Shown: one piece after another, positions 1 to 7,266 of the stretch
Numbering within the stretch: position 1 is the first letter of the stretch
How the letters are laid out: the number at the start of each line of letters is the position of its first letter
Assembly: GCA_040183005.1 (NCBI GenBank)
Contig: JAMPIW010000007.1
Location: 862,188 to 926,187, forward strand
DNA length: 64,000 nt
Direction: 5' to 3'
From: Gammaproteobacteria bacterium
GTDB taxonomy: Bacteria; Pseudomonadota; Gammaproteobacteria; Ga0077554; Ga007554
The notes under the pieces: model-generated
The model's database searches: none
The model's input: the letters and a program-made list of their open reading frames with translations, nothing else
Told to the model about the DNA's origin: nothing
Translations under genes and position numbers: made by a program

Positions 1-697
1 CCTCCTCAGCGTGCCGCATCAGATCAGCCAGATCCTTGAGTGGCTTGGTCATGCGTGTGATAATAAATTGCAACAACAAAAGCAGGATGCCCGCCATCGT
101 CAGCGCAGTGACTCCGTTTCTCACCAAAATATTGGTTTGCAGCGTGCTCAAGCTGTCCTTGCTCATTACTACATGGACATGGCCCAGCAATTCGCGCGTT
201 TGTATTTTTCTGGTAAAGGGTGAGTCACTCTCAGAGGATGAGGAATCCGCGTATACCGGCGCCAGGAAGTGCCATTGCTCACCGGTCTCATGTGCCAGCA
301 CAGCGGCGTCATCTTTGCTCGCCCACTGGGATGGCGCTACCCAATCCGCAACTTTTCCCTTGGTGAGAAGTGAAACACCGTTCTGTTCATAAACCGACAC
401 ATGAGCGATATTGGGGAATGCCAGCGTTGCAGCAGCGGGAATTTGGGCATTTTCTTCCGCGCCATACAACAGTGCGAGCTCGCTCTGCCTGGCGAAATTG
501 CCGGTGATCTGCATGCCCTGCTGGATCAAATTGTCGCGGATATCCCGGCTTGCCTGCCAGGAAGTTACCAATGAGGATACCAAGGCAAGAACGGCGACGC
601 CCACGGTAAACGCAATCGACAATTGGCGGCGGAAACCCATCGTGCGGGGAAACAGCCGTGCGATTAATTGATCAAACCATTTTACAAACAGTGTCAT
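1..697 (-). CDS. Membrane sensor with CHASE8-like periplasmic domain and HAMP start (partial, C-terminus beyond window)
   Basis: An open frame starts at the ATG at 697 and runs off the left edge, giving about 232 codons. A short cytoplasmic N-terminus is followed by a membrane segment near residues 25-45 and a periplasmic stretch that begins DNLIQQGMQITGNFARQSEL and LLYGAEENA, a pattern typical of CHASE8 sensor domains. A second membrane segment lies near residues 198-218, then RMTKPLKDLADLM, the start of a HAMP domain. CHASE8-HAMP proteins usually end in a GGDEF diguanylate cyclase, less often in a histidine kinase; the output domain is outside the window. The same-strand TonB receptor and ABC-type binding protein upstream form a common genomic partner set for such cyclases. 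The cyclase call is inference; the membrane sensor architecture is visible. Confidence 0.75.
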   Translation of the reverse strand, partial: MTLFVKWFDQLIARLFPRTMGFRRQLSIAFTVGVAVLALVSSLVTSWQASRDIRDNLIQQGMQITGNFARQSELALLYGAEENAQIPAAATLAFPNIAHVSVYEQNGVSLLTKGKVADWVAPSQWASKDDAAVLAHETGEQWHFLAPVYADSSSSESDSPFTRKIQTRELLGHVHVVMSKDSLSTLQTNILVRNGVTALTMAGILLLLLQFIITRMTKPLKDLADLMRHAEE

Positions 698-716
698 AAA
701 CCTTAAAACCGCTTTT

Positions 717-850
717 TATCCACGAAAAACACGAAATTCACGAAATAAAACAAAAACATGGATTGCTTCAGCAATTCACCGGATGGGTAGCAAGTAAAAT
801 CGCGATATGTATTTGAATATTTTCGTGTTTTTTCGTGACTTTCGTGGATA
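717..850. repeat. Inverted-repeat pair of the ccacgaaaaacacgaaa type without an ORF
   Basis: The left arm at 717-747 (TATCCACGAAAAACACGAAA and continuation) is matched in reverse complement by 821-850. The roughly 70 bases between the arms hold no ORF of note. The arms belong to the same sequence family as those around the neighbouring GxxExxY gene, so this may be a small non-coding relative of that cassette. It lies between the CHASE8 sensor gene and the cassette. Confidence 0.6.
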
Positions 851-892
851 ACTGACTTTTTTAGGATAAACCATGTATCAATATTAAGACTT

Positions 893-1363
893 GATGTTAC
901 GCAGCGTCCACGAAAAACACGAAAGGCACGAAAAACCTTCATAGCACAATCCGTTCGACCGTTGCTTTCGGATAGCAACCGAAGTTGACCAGCAAACCCA
1001 AGTGCATTCCCGTTGCTTTCAGGTAGTTCAACACCTGTGCCTTATGTGCTCCAGTTGTGACAGAAAGCGCTTTAAGTTCAACAATAATGGATTCATGGCA
1101 AATAAAGTCAGGAATATAGGTTTGCTGCAACGTTTCCCCCTTGTAGAAAAGCTTCAGCTCTTGGTGTACGACAAAAGGAACACCGCGTTTTGACAACTCC
1201 TTTTCCAGGCATTCTTGATAGACAGCCTCAAGAAAACCACAGCCCATTTCCCGATACACATCAAACACAGCACCTTGTATCTGATAACACTCTTCTCTGT
1301 GCCAAACTTCCCCACCCATTTTTTTCGTGTCTTTCGTGTTTTTCGTGGACGGTGCGTAACGTC
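893..1363. mobile_element. Putative mini-cassette: GxxExxY ORF framed by 43-45 bp inverted repeats
   Basis: The left arm 893-935 and the reverse complement of the right arm 1319-1363 agree at all but about three of 43 aligned positions. Both contain the core GTCCACGAAAAACACGAAAG. The ORF starts at the inner edge of the right arm (ATG at 1319) and its stop lies four bases from the left arm. No target duplication could be recognised with confidence, and no transposase is encoded, so mobility is inferred from the repeat architecture and from its position inside what looks like an operon. Confidence 0.5.
939..1319 (-). CDS. GxxExxY family protein
   Basis: This 126-residue protein matches the small GxxExxY family: GCGFLEAVYQECLEKEL near residues 27-43 holds the family-defining G-x-x-E-x-x-Y (GFLEAVY). 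It is followed by a conserved core with FICHESIIVELKAL (residues about 77-90) that resembles the strand carrying D/E-x-K in PD-(D/E)XK nuclease folds. A nuclease-like fold is family knowledge; the biochemical role is unknown. No clear Shine-Dalgarno precedes the ATG, because the inverted repeat abuts it directly. The length agrees with the family average of about 130 residues. Its placement between two genes of an apparent TonB/ABC/sensor operon suggests insertion. Confidence 0.8.
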   Translation of the reverse strand: MGGEVWHREECYQIQGAVFDVYREMGCGFLEAVYQECLEKELSKRGVPFVVHQELKLFYKGETLQQTYIPDFICHESIIVELKALSVTTGAHKAQVLNYLKATGMHLGLLVNFGCYPKATVERIVL

Positions 1364-1371
1364 AGCTAAGA

Positions 1372-2340
1372 CTATGGAAACGTCAGATCAAAGCCGCGCT
1401 GTTGCTGAATGCGGGCGTCGAGATTTAAATGCTCGGCAGTGCGCAGGTTCACCGCAATCAAAAAATCCTGCAATGGACTCAGCGTTGCGCTACGGCCTTT
1501 GGCCAGATTCATGGCCATGGATGCCAGGCTGCGTCCCATCGTGTAATTATCGGGATACAAGGCAAACAGCGCGCCCCGTTTGACATGTGAGGCATTACTG
1601 GAAAACACAATCACATTGCGCTCCCATGCCTCTTGCAGCACCATGGGTAAAACTGTCCTTTCATCCAGGCCATCACTATCCGGTGGCAGCCATAGCGCGT
1701 CCGCAACACCGCGTGCCATGCCAAACACGTCGCGGTAAAGTCGCGCCGCGGCCCGTATATCGCGCGCTTCATAAACCATCAACTCCAACCCCTGGCTTCG
1801 CGCCGCCTCCCGAGCAAGGCCAATCAACCAGGCATTGGTATCCGGGTTCAATATCAGATGAACATGTTTAACCTGCGGCGCCAGTTGCCGCAACCGCCCA
1901 AACAGGATAGCAGGATCGGGAGCAAGGCTAATTCCGGAAAATCCACTGGGAGTGGATTCCGGCGTTATCATCATTGCACCGATAACAACGGGTTTGTCCA
2001 CCCTCAATGCCTTCACCATCTCCATGCCACGCCTACCCAACCCGACAATCACCCCGCCATCCTGCTTCACCAAACGCTGCCGCACATCACCTACATCAAA
2101 TCCATCAGATATCGGATAACTATTGACACGGTTTTTGGTTTCATCGGTTATACCCGCAACTATCTGCTCCAGCACACCACGGTAAGGAGGCTGGACATCG
2201 GGATAAAGAACAGTTACCGGCAGCATCTGTTCCGCCATGGCGGCAGTCAACAAACAGAAATTGAAAAACACCACCCCCAGCCAGAACAGGCCGCGGGCAA
2301 GAGGACGTATTTTTATTATATTTTTCGAGGCAACCATCAT
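1372..2340 (-). CDS. Periplasmic ABC-type substrate-binding protein (PF04392-like)
   Basis: The 322-residue product has an N-terminal signal segment (hydrophobic residues about 17-35, ending TAAMAEQ) and then the two-lobe pattern of ABC_sub_bind proteins: a first lobe with VIVGLGRRGMEMVKAL, a hinge near PVVIGAMMITPE, and a second lobe with HVHLILNPDTNAWLIGLA. No permease or ATPase is adjacent. Such orphan binding proteins next to a TonB receptor and a CHASE8/HAMP sensor usually act as periplasmic signal-input modules rather than in transport. That role is inferred from context. The ligand is unknown. The gene follows the TonB receptor gene by about 65 bases on the same strand. Confidence 0.75.
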   Translation of the reverse strand: MMVASKNIIKIRPLARGLFWLGVVFFNFCLLTAAMAEQMLPVTVLYPDVQPPYRGVLEQIVAGITDETKNRVNSYPISDGFDVGDVRQRLVKQDGGVIVGLGRRGMEMVKALRVDKPVVIGAMMITPESTPSGFSGISLAPDPAILFGRLRQLAPQVKHVHLILNPDTNAWLIGLAREAARSQGLELMVYEARDIRAAARLYRDVFGMARGVADALWLPPDSDGLDERTVLPMVLQEAWERNVIVFSSNASHVKRGALFALYPDNYTMGRSLASMAMNLAKGRSATLSPLQDFLIAVNLRTAEHLNLDARIQQQRGFDLTFP

Positions 2341-2405
2341 AATGGAAAGGACTCACATTCTTACGATTCAAAGGCAATGACCGTACCAACAAAAGTGCGC
2401 CCTAT

Positions 2406-4502
2406 TCACATGCTATAACGTACCTCGAGATAGACAGTCCGCCCCGGCAGGGGCAGATCGTAGCGTATGAACCCCGGCGCAGAGCTGGGCTCGCGCGCAT
2501 CGGCGTTCAGCAAATTGTACGCGAGCAGCGCCACATCCCAGTTTCGTATGACCTGCTTGCGCCGCAGCGTCATGTTTACCAAGGTGTAATCGGGCACGGA
2601 GGCACGGCTATCGCCTGCCGCGCGCGCACGATCCATGATGCGTTTGACCTGCGTGTTTATGTGCCAGTCCGGCAGAAATCGCCAGTCCGCTTGGGCATAG
2701 ATCTGCTGGCCCGGCGCGCCGGGAACAACCCGATCCGTGAGGTTGTCCGTGGAACGCTGCCAGGCATAATTGGCCTTCACGTCCACGCTGCGGCCTGCGG
2801 CCCAGCGCAACTCCCACTCCAGCCCGTGGCCGTCTTGCCCACCGCTGTTTTGCGCAGTCTTGCTTCCACTGGGTGGCGGATTGCCGACGAAGCGGATAAT
2901 GTCCTTCATCTCGTAACGAAACATATTGAAGCGCGTGGTGACATCGCTCGTGGGCTGATAATCGAAGGCCAGCTCCACCGTGTCGATGGTCTCCGGCTTG
3001 AGGCTGGAATTACCCAGCGCCACGGGATTGTTGATGTTATAGAGTTCGGCAAAGGCCGGGGCGCGGAACGCGCGGCCATAAAGCAGTTTCGTGGTCAGGT
3101 TGTAACGGGTCTGCCACACCAGCGCCAGGCGCGGGTTGGTGGTGGAGCCGAAATCGGAGTAATGGTCGTAGCGCAGCCCGGCGGTGAGGCTCCAGTCCGG
3201 CGTGAAAGACCACTCGTCCTGCGCCAGGGCATACACCACTTGCCGGTTGTGCGGGCGGATGAACACCAGGCTGGGATCGTTGCTGACATCGATGACCGGC
3301 CCAATCGGATTGAAACCGGCGTCGTAATTCTTCGATTCGCCCACCTTGTACAACTCGCCGTTATTGAAGCCCGTCCCAAGGCGGATGCGGTGGCGGGCGA
3401 TGCCGGTGTAAACACCCGCGGCGGACAACCGGGCGTGGCGCTCGTAGACATCGGGGTTGCCGGCCATGCCGTCGGGAAAGCGATTAATGCCTCCGTAATT
3501 GAAGGCGCCAGGCGGGAACAGCGTCAGATCATATCTGGTACTGACATCGAAATAGCTCAGTTGCGCGGTGACATCCCAGTTGTCGCTGAAGCCCTGTTTG
3601 TCATACGTCACATCGGCATTGATGCGGTCGCTGGCACCCCGTCCCACTGGGTCTAGCGCTTGTCCATAACCTCCCCCGGTACCGATGTCACGCCGTCCCT
3701 GATAACCCAGGCGCAGCCGCCAGTCGTTGCGCGCAAGGTCCAGCCGCGCCTCCACGGCATCGCGCCGGGTATTCACCGGGCCGGGCGCGAGCGAGGCGCG
3801 CGTGCCGAACTGTGTGTCGTAAAAACTCTGCGCGTCGGCATCGATGGTGCGCTTCTGGCCGTCAGTGGCGCGCCATTCCAGCGACACCGCCGCATCGAAC
3901 CCGCCCCAGCGCCCACCGTGCTGCAGCCATGCCTCACGGGTGTTGAAGGAACCGGCGCGTGCGCCGGCCTCGGTGCCGCGGATATCCTCCGCCGTCTTGG
4001 TAACGATGTTGATGGTGCCGGCAAAGGCATCCGCGCCGTACAGTGCCGAACCCGGCCCGCGGATCACCTCGATGCGCGCGATGCCGTTTATCGCCATGCC
4101 GCCCCAACCCTGTCCACGGTCACCGGCGAACAGGTTCGTCACTGGGATGCCATTGATCAGCACCAATACTTGTGGGTTGGTATCCGAGACGATGCCGCGC
4201 ATCACATAAATCGAGTTATATCCTAGCGGGGAATAGGATACATGCAGCCCGGGCACCGCCGCCAACACCTGATCCAGATCGACTGCGCCCATCGACCGGA
4301 TGTCGGCAGCGGTAATCACCGTGGCGATGGAAGGCGCCCGGCTCAGCGACTGGCGGGTGCCCGTAGCCAGCGCAATCATTTCCTCGCCGCCATAGACACG
4401 CGCCAGATCCTCTTCGTCCGTCGGCGCCGCGGAGACACCACTACTGGCCACCGCCAGTACCGCGCACAGCCCACCCACTGCAATCGTTACCCGCCAATTC
4501 AT
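2406..4502 (-). CDS. TonB-dependent outer-membrane receptor
   Basis: The start is taken at the ATG at 4502, giving MNWRVTIAVGGLCAVLAV and a clear signal peptide ending at VSAAP; the longer frame would place 18 unlikely residues in front. The plug domain follows (VITAADIRSMGAVDLDQVLA, GVVLINGIPV-like LVLINGIPVTNLF, and IEVIRGPGSALYGADAFAG). A beta-barrel of about 500 residues ends with an aromatic-rich C-terminal strand (GRTVYLEVRYSM). At about 698 residues it fits the family. No classical TonB box could be assigned. The substrate is unknown; siderophore, cobalamin and organic ligands are all possible. It heads the minus-strand cluster with the binding protein. Confidence 0.9.
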   Translation of the reverse strand: MNWRVTIAVGGLCAVLAVASSGVSAAPTDEEDLARVYGGEEMIALATGTRQSLSRAPSIATVITAADIRSMGAVDLDQVLAAVPGLHVSYSPLGYNSIYVMRGIVSDTNPQVLVLINGIPVTNLFAGDRGQGWGGMAINGIARIEVIRGPGSALYGADAFAGTINIVTKTAEDIRGTEAGARAGSFNTREAWLQHGGRWGGFDAAVSLEWRATDGQKRTIDADAQSFYDTQFGTRASLAPGPVNTRRDAVEARLDLARNDWRLRLGYQGRRDIGTGGGYGQALDPVGRGASDRINADVTYDKQGFSDNWDVTAQLSYFDVSTRYDLTLFPPGAFNYGGINRFPDGMAGNPDVYERHARLSAAGVYTGIARHRIRLGTGFNNGELYKVGESKNYDAGFNPIGPVIDVSNDPSLVFIRPHNRQVVYALAQDEWSFTPDWSLTAGLRYDHYSDFGSTTNPRLALVWQTRYNLTTKLLYGRAFRAPAFAELYNINNPVALGNSSLKPETIDTVELAFDYQPTSDVTTRFNMFRYEMKDIIRFVGNPPPSGSKTAQNSGGQDGHGLEWELRWAAGRSVDVKANYAWQRSTDNLTDRVVPGAPGQQIYAQADWRFLPDWHINTQVKRIMDRARAAGDSRASVPDYTLVNMTLRRKQVIRNWDVALLAYNLLNADAREPSSAPGFIRYDLPLPGRTVYLEVRYSM

Positions 4503-4507
4503 TCTGA

Positions 4508-5341
4508 TCACCCCCATTCCCGCCGCGCCACACCCTCGTATATGACACGTCCACACCGCAACGGGAAAAACGCGCCTTCCGCCTGCTCGCTAGCATCCTT
4601 AAAACAAGGTGGCATTCCAGCAAAAAAGTACAAAGCCAAAAAAAGATAATAGTCCCTGGATGTGAAACCCATATCGGCGGCCAGCGCTGCCCCTAGCGCA
4701 GCGATATTCATTTGCAACCGTGGTCCTCTTTCGAGCAGCAGCTGTTCCACATCGAAAGCCAATCGCACACAAAAACCTTTATCAAAACCAAGTTCCTTAG
4801 CCAGCCGCAGCATGTGTGGGATGCGTTCGTCTGTTCTAGCGATGGGCCTACCATAACCATAAATTCGGCCGAATTTTTCTACTTCCTGCTTCACAAAATC
4901 GCTCAGAATCTTTCCCTCATCCAGGGCTTTTTTCGTCCTGCAGAAAAAATCAATGGCTTGAATAGCAGGGCGATGACCATAAATACTCGCCTCGGACACA
5001 GCAACTGCCGCACCCAAGGCCAGTGTCGCCGTACTGCGTGCCGTGCCGGCCAGCGCCACAACCCGGTTATTCCAAATACGTGGATCGGGATAACTGGTAT
5101 TGGTCCAGATCGCGTTGAGCATCTTCAGTTGTTTCTCGTCGAAACGCCGCCCGGTGATGCCGAAGAGATATAACGCCATCCAGTCCATATCCGCCAGGTC
5201 CACATGCAGATCCTGGCCACGGTAAACCACCCGCTCACCGGAAAACCACTTACCCATCCGCGTCACCCAGCGGTCTTCACATTCCAGCAGTTTTTCAGGC
5301 CCGCGCATTGTGTGTGCTCCAGTCATCATTACCCCCGCCAT
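4508..5341 (-). CDS. Citrate synthase-family protein A (citryl-CoA lyase-like)
   Basis: About 277 residues of mostly helical sequence follow the citrate synthase/citryl-CoA lyase pattern. SIYGHRPAIQAIDFF corresponds to the first active-site His loop. IYGYGRPIARTDER corresponds to the GFGH loop, but with Arg or Gly where the second His is expected. RLQMNIAALGAALAADMGF corresponds to the catalytic Asp segment, with no Asp at the expected place. The upstream sequence is filled with palindromic repeats, so the ATG at 5341 (AAAGG four bases upstream) is preferred. It is paralogous to the protein encoded at 5562-6392. Catalysis is doubtful; it may be one half of a heteromer. Residue equivalences were made by eye. 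Confidence 0.65.
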   Translation of the reverse strand: MAGVMMTGAHTMRGPEKLLECEDRWVTRMGKWFSGERVVYRGQDLHVDLADMDWMALYLFGITGRRFDEKQLKMLNAIWTNTSYPDPRIWNNRVVALAGTARSTATLALGAAVAVSEASIYGHRPAIQAIDFFCRTKKALDEGKILSDFVKQEVEKFGRIYGYGRPIARTDERIPHMLRLAKELGFDKGFCVRLAFDVEQLLLERGPRLQMNIAALGAALAADMGFTSRDYYLFLALYFFAGMPPCFKDASEQAEGAFFPLRCGRVIYEGVARREWG

Positions 5342-5344
5342 CTT

Positions 5345-5561
5345 ACCTTTGCTTGCCTTGGTGCGTGAGACGCACCCTACGCCCACTTGTTGTGGTGCGC
5401 ATGACCCGCACGTAGGGTGCGCTGTGCGCACCATCACCCGGTCACATGCGGCACAACCCCGTCATGCTTGTTGTGGTGCGTATGACGCACCCTACACCCG
5501 CTTGTTGTGGCTCGCATGACGACCCACACCGTAGGGTGCGCCGCGCGCACCACTGTTTTTG
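5345..5561. repeat. Cluster of GTAG-headed palindromic repeats (REP-like)
   Basis: The 220 bases between the two citrate-synthase-like genes consist almost entirely of degenerate copies in both orientations of GTAGGGTGCG plus a short palindrome (for example 5412-5431, 5476-5495 and 5531-5551). Each resembles a REP unit: a conserved GTAG at the foot of an imperfect hairpin. A transposase of the REP-associated family is encoded about 1 kb away. Confidence 0.75.
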
Positions 5562-6392
5562 TCACGCCGGCGCAACCCTCGTCCCCGGATCATCGAGCAA
5601 TTCAATACCGTCGTGAAAAAACGGAAAATTGCGCCAGCCGTATTTCTCCTGTTCCAGGGCATGCACCGCCGCCCCCGGCAGGCGCAGCAGCAGATAAAGC
5701 ATTTCACCCTCGCGGGGAGCAAATCCAAGATCGGTGAGCGCAGCTGCGGCTACGCCCGTCATTGCCAGCGGACATTCCACTGCCTGTTCCAGCTCTGTGC
5801 GATTTTGCGCCAGCCATGCGAGTGCGCCATTAGGACAGCACTGCTCCAGATACTCCAGCGTCTGGCGCACCGGCGTGGCACAACTCGCCCCATGCGGGTC
5901 GAACCCCGGTGGGTGTTCCATCGGCAGCCAGATGTCGGCGCGCTCTTCCTGGGGGGGATTGCTCAACCGTTCACGCCACGCGCCCAAGTCCTGCCCGCAC
6001 GTCATCCAGCAGTCCATGGCGATCGCCACTTCATGCGCCCCGCCCAATTGCCCTGCACCCACCCCCAGCGCCGCCATCAGGCAGGCGGCATAGGTAGAGC
6101 CCCCCACCCCGCCGCACATCGCGGCATGGATGCTATGATCGCGCGGGCCGGGATTGGCCAGTGCGATGGCAAGCTTTTCCAATAATTTTGCTTGTGCGGG
6201 AGCAGGACGCTCCCGCTTGAACAACAGATAAAGATATTCACTCCAACTTGCCTTGGGCAGGATGTCGCCATAGACATCGTAACCGCTGCAATAGCAGGCC
6301 TTGGCGGCGAAGGGGTTATCTTCTTCGGGGATTTCTTCCCAGATTTTGCTGCGAATGGTTTCGGTTTTTTTGTCGGCCATCGTTTCCCCCAT
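5562..6392 (-). CDS. Citrate synthase-family protein B (citryl-CoA lyase-like)
   Basis: About 276 residues from the ATG at 6392 (MGETMADKKT; AAGGGA upstream). MADKKT at 6380 is an alternative start. Family signals: RDHSIHAAMCGGVGGSTYA, then QLGGAHEVAIAMDCW (equivalent to the GPLHGGAN His loop), then HPPGFDPHGAS (equivalent to the GFGH loop, His retained), then PLAMTGVAAAALTDLGF where NVDxxSG is expected, with no Asp. It is homologous to protein A throughout, yet complementary in which active-site residues survive. The gene lies upstream of protein A on the same strand with only repeats between, so the two may be co-transcribed. Function is unknown; citryl-CoA lyase-like or a structural partner are the leading options. 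Confidence 0.65.
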   Translation of the reverse strand: MGETMADKKTETIRSKIWEEIPEEDNPFAAKACYCSGYDVYGDILPKASWSEYLYLLFKRERPAPAQAKLLEKLAIALANPGPRDHSIHAAMCGGVGGSTYAACLMAALGVGAGQLGGAHEVAIAMDCWMTCGQDLGAWRERLSNPPQEERADIWLPMEHPPGFDPHGASCATPVRQTLEYLEQCCPNGALAWLAQNRTELEQAVECPLAMTGVAAAALTDLGFAPREGEMLYLLLRLPGAAVHALEQEKYGWRNFPFFHDGIELLDDPGTRVAPA

Positions 6393-6405
6393 CTTTCCCT
6401 TGTCT

Positions 6406-6585
6406 GTATTGATGCGCGGCATACACCCTGCGTAATGTAGGGTGCGCCGCGCGCACCAGTGCCCGGTAGACGCCAATCGTACATCTTGGTGCGTGGGACG
6501 CCCCCTACGACCGTATCGAACAACGCATCACCATAGGGTGCGCCGCGCGCACCATTGCTCGGTGCGTAAGACGCACCCTACACTT
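6406..6585. repeat. GTAG-headed palindromic repeats upstream of citrate-synthase-like gene B
   Basis: At least three copies of the GTAGGGTGCG palindrome family lie here, for example around 6436-6457, 6532-6554 and 6563-6582. They occupy nearly the whole spacer between the transposase gene and citrate-synthase-like gene B. Confidence 0.75.
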
Positions 6586-7137
6586 TCATTCGCCAAATGA
6601 ACCGTTCATGTGCAACTGGGCCTCGCTACCGCCCCAGTCGAGCGGATGATGACCCTCCTTCACAAAGCGGTGAAAGGTCGAATATGGCCAATCTTTCACA
6701 TGCTGCACATGACCGTGCTTGACCGGGTTCCAATGGATATAATCAACATGCCGCTGGTAATCCTCTTCATCCCGGATCTGGTGTTCCCAAAAACGCCGCT
6801 GCCAGAGGCCCGCTTCCTTGCGCTTGGATCGCGAGGCGCTTAATCTTTGAGGGTGACAGTATCGCGCCGCACATTGCTGGCTCACATAACGTTTAATCAC
6901 TCCCCAGCGCGCGGAAAAATCGGCATCCCCTTCCGGCAGCGTCCATATACAATGCAAATGGTCTGGCAACAGCACCCAGGCATCAATCTTGAACGGGAAC
7001 CGCTCTTTCGTCTTGCGGATACCTTCCCGCAATGCATGCCGCACATCGTCCTGCGTCAATAGCGGCTGCCGCCGGTGGGTAGTGACAGTGAAAAAATAGG
7101 TACCGCCTGTCACATTAGCTCTGCGATAGTCCGGCAT
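6586..7137 (-). CDS. REP-associated tyrosine transposase (RAYT, IS200/IS605-like Y1)
   Basis: The 183-residue protein has the RAYT pattern: an N-terminal MPDYRRANVTGGTYFFTVTT strand, the HUH metal site in LLPDHLHCIWTLP (about residues 56-68), WGVIKRYVSQ, and the catalytic tyrosine in RHVDYIHWNPVKHG (about residues 128-141). RAYTs are single-copy domesticated relatives of IS200 transposases that process REP palindromes bearing a GTAG or GGAG foot. Here the gene is bordered on both sides by such palindromes, as expected for a REP/RAYT locus. The length and motifs look intact. Confidence 0.92.
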   Translation of the reverse strand: MPDYRRANVTGGTYFFTVTTHRRQPLLTQDDVRHALREGIRKTKERFPFKIDAWVLLPDHLHCIWTLPEGDADFSARWGVIKRYVSQQCAARYCHPQRLSASRSKRKEAGLWQRRFWEHQIRDEEDYQRHVDYIHWNPVKHGHVQHVKDWPYSTFHRFVKEGHHPLDWGGSEAQLHMNGSFGE

Positions 7138-7154
7138 TCGATCCCGTGTGTTTT

Positions 7155-7266
7155 ATGGTGCGTATGACGCACCCTACAAAAATCATCGGCATACCGTAGG
7201 GTGCGTCATACGTACCACACAAGTTACCCACGCCACGCAATACCGGTGCGTATGACACATCCTACG
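7155..7266. repeat. GTAG-headed palindromic repeats downstream of the TPP enzyme gene
   Basis: Three copies lie between the RAYT start and the thiamine-diphosphate enzyme stop: one near 7158-7178, one near 7196-7216 and a degenerate one near 7245-7265. The last overlaps the 3' end of the enzyme gene, and the adjacent pair is in inverted orientation. Confidence 0.75.

Noticed and set aside
703-978. 91-codon minus-strand frame next to the GxxExxY gene
   Set aside because: It runs through both inverted-repeat arms and reads repeat sequence; no protein features.
2661-3656. 331-codon plus-strand frame opposite the TonB receptor
   Set aside because: It mirrors a well-supported receptor gene on the minus strand, has no recognisable domain and arises easily in GC-rich coding DNA.
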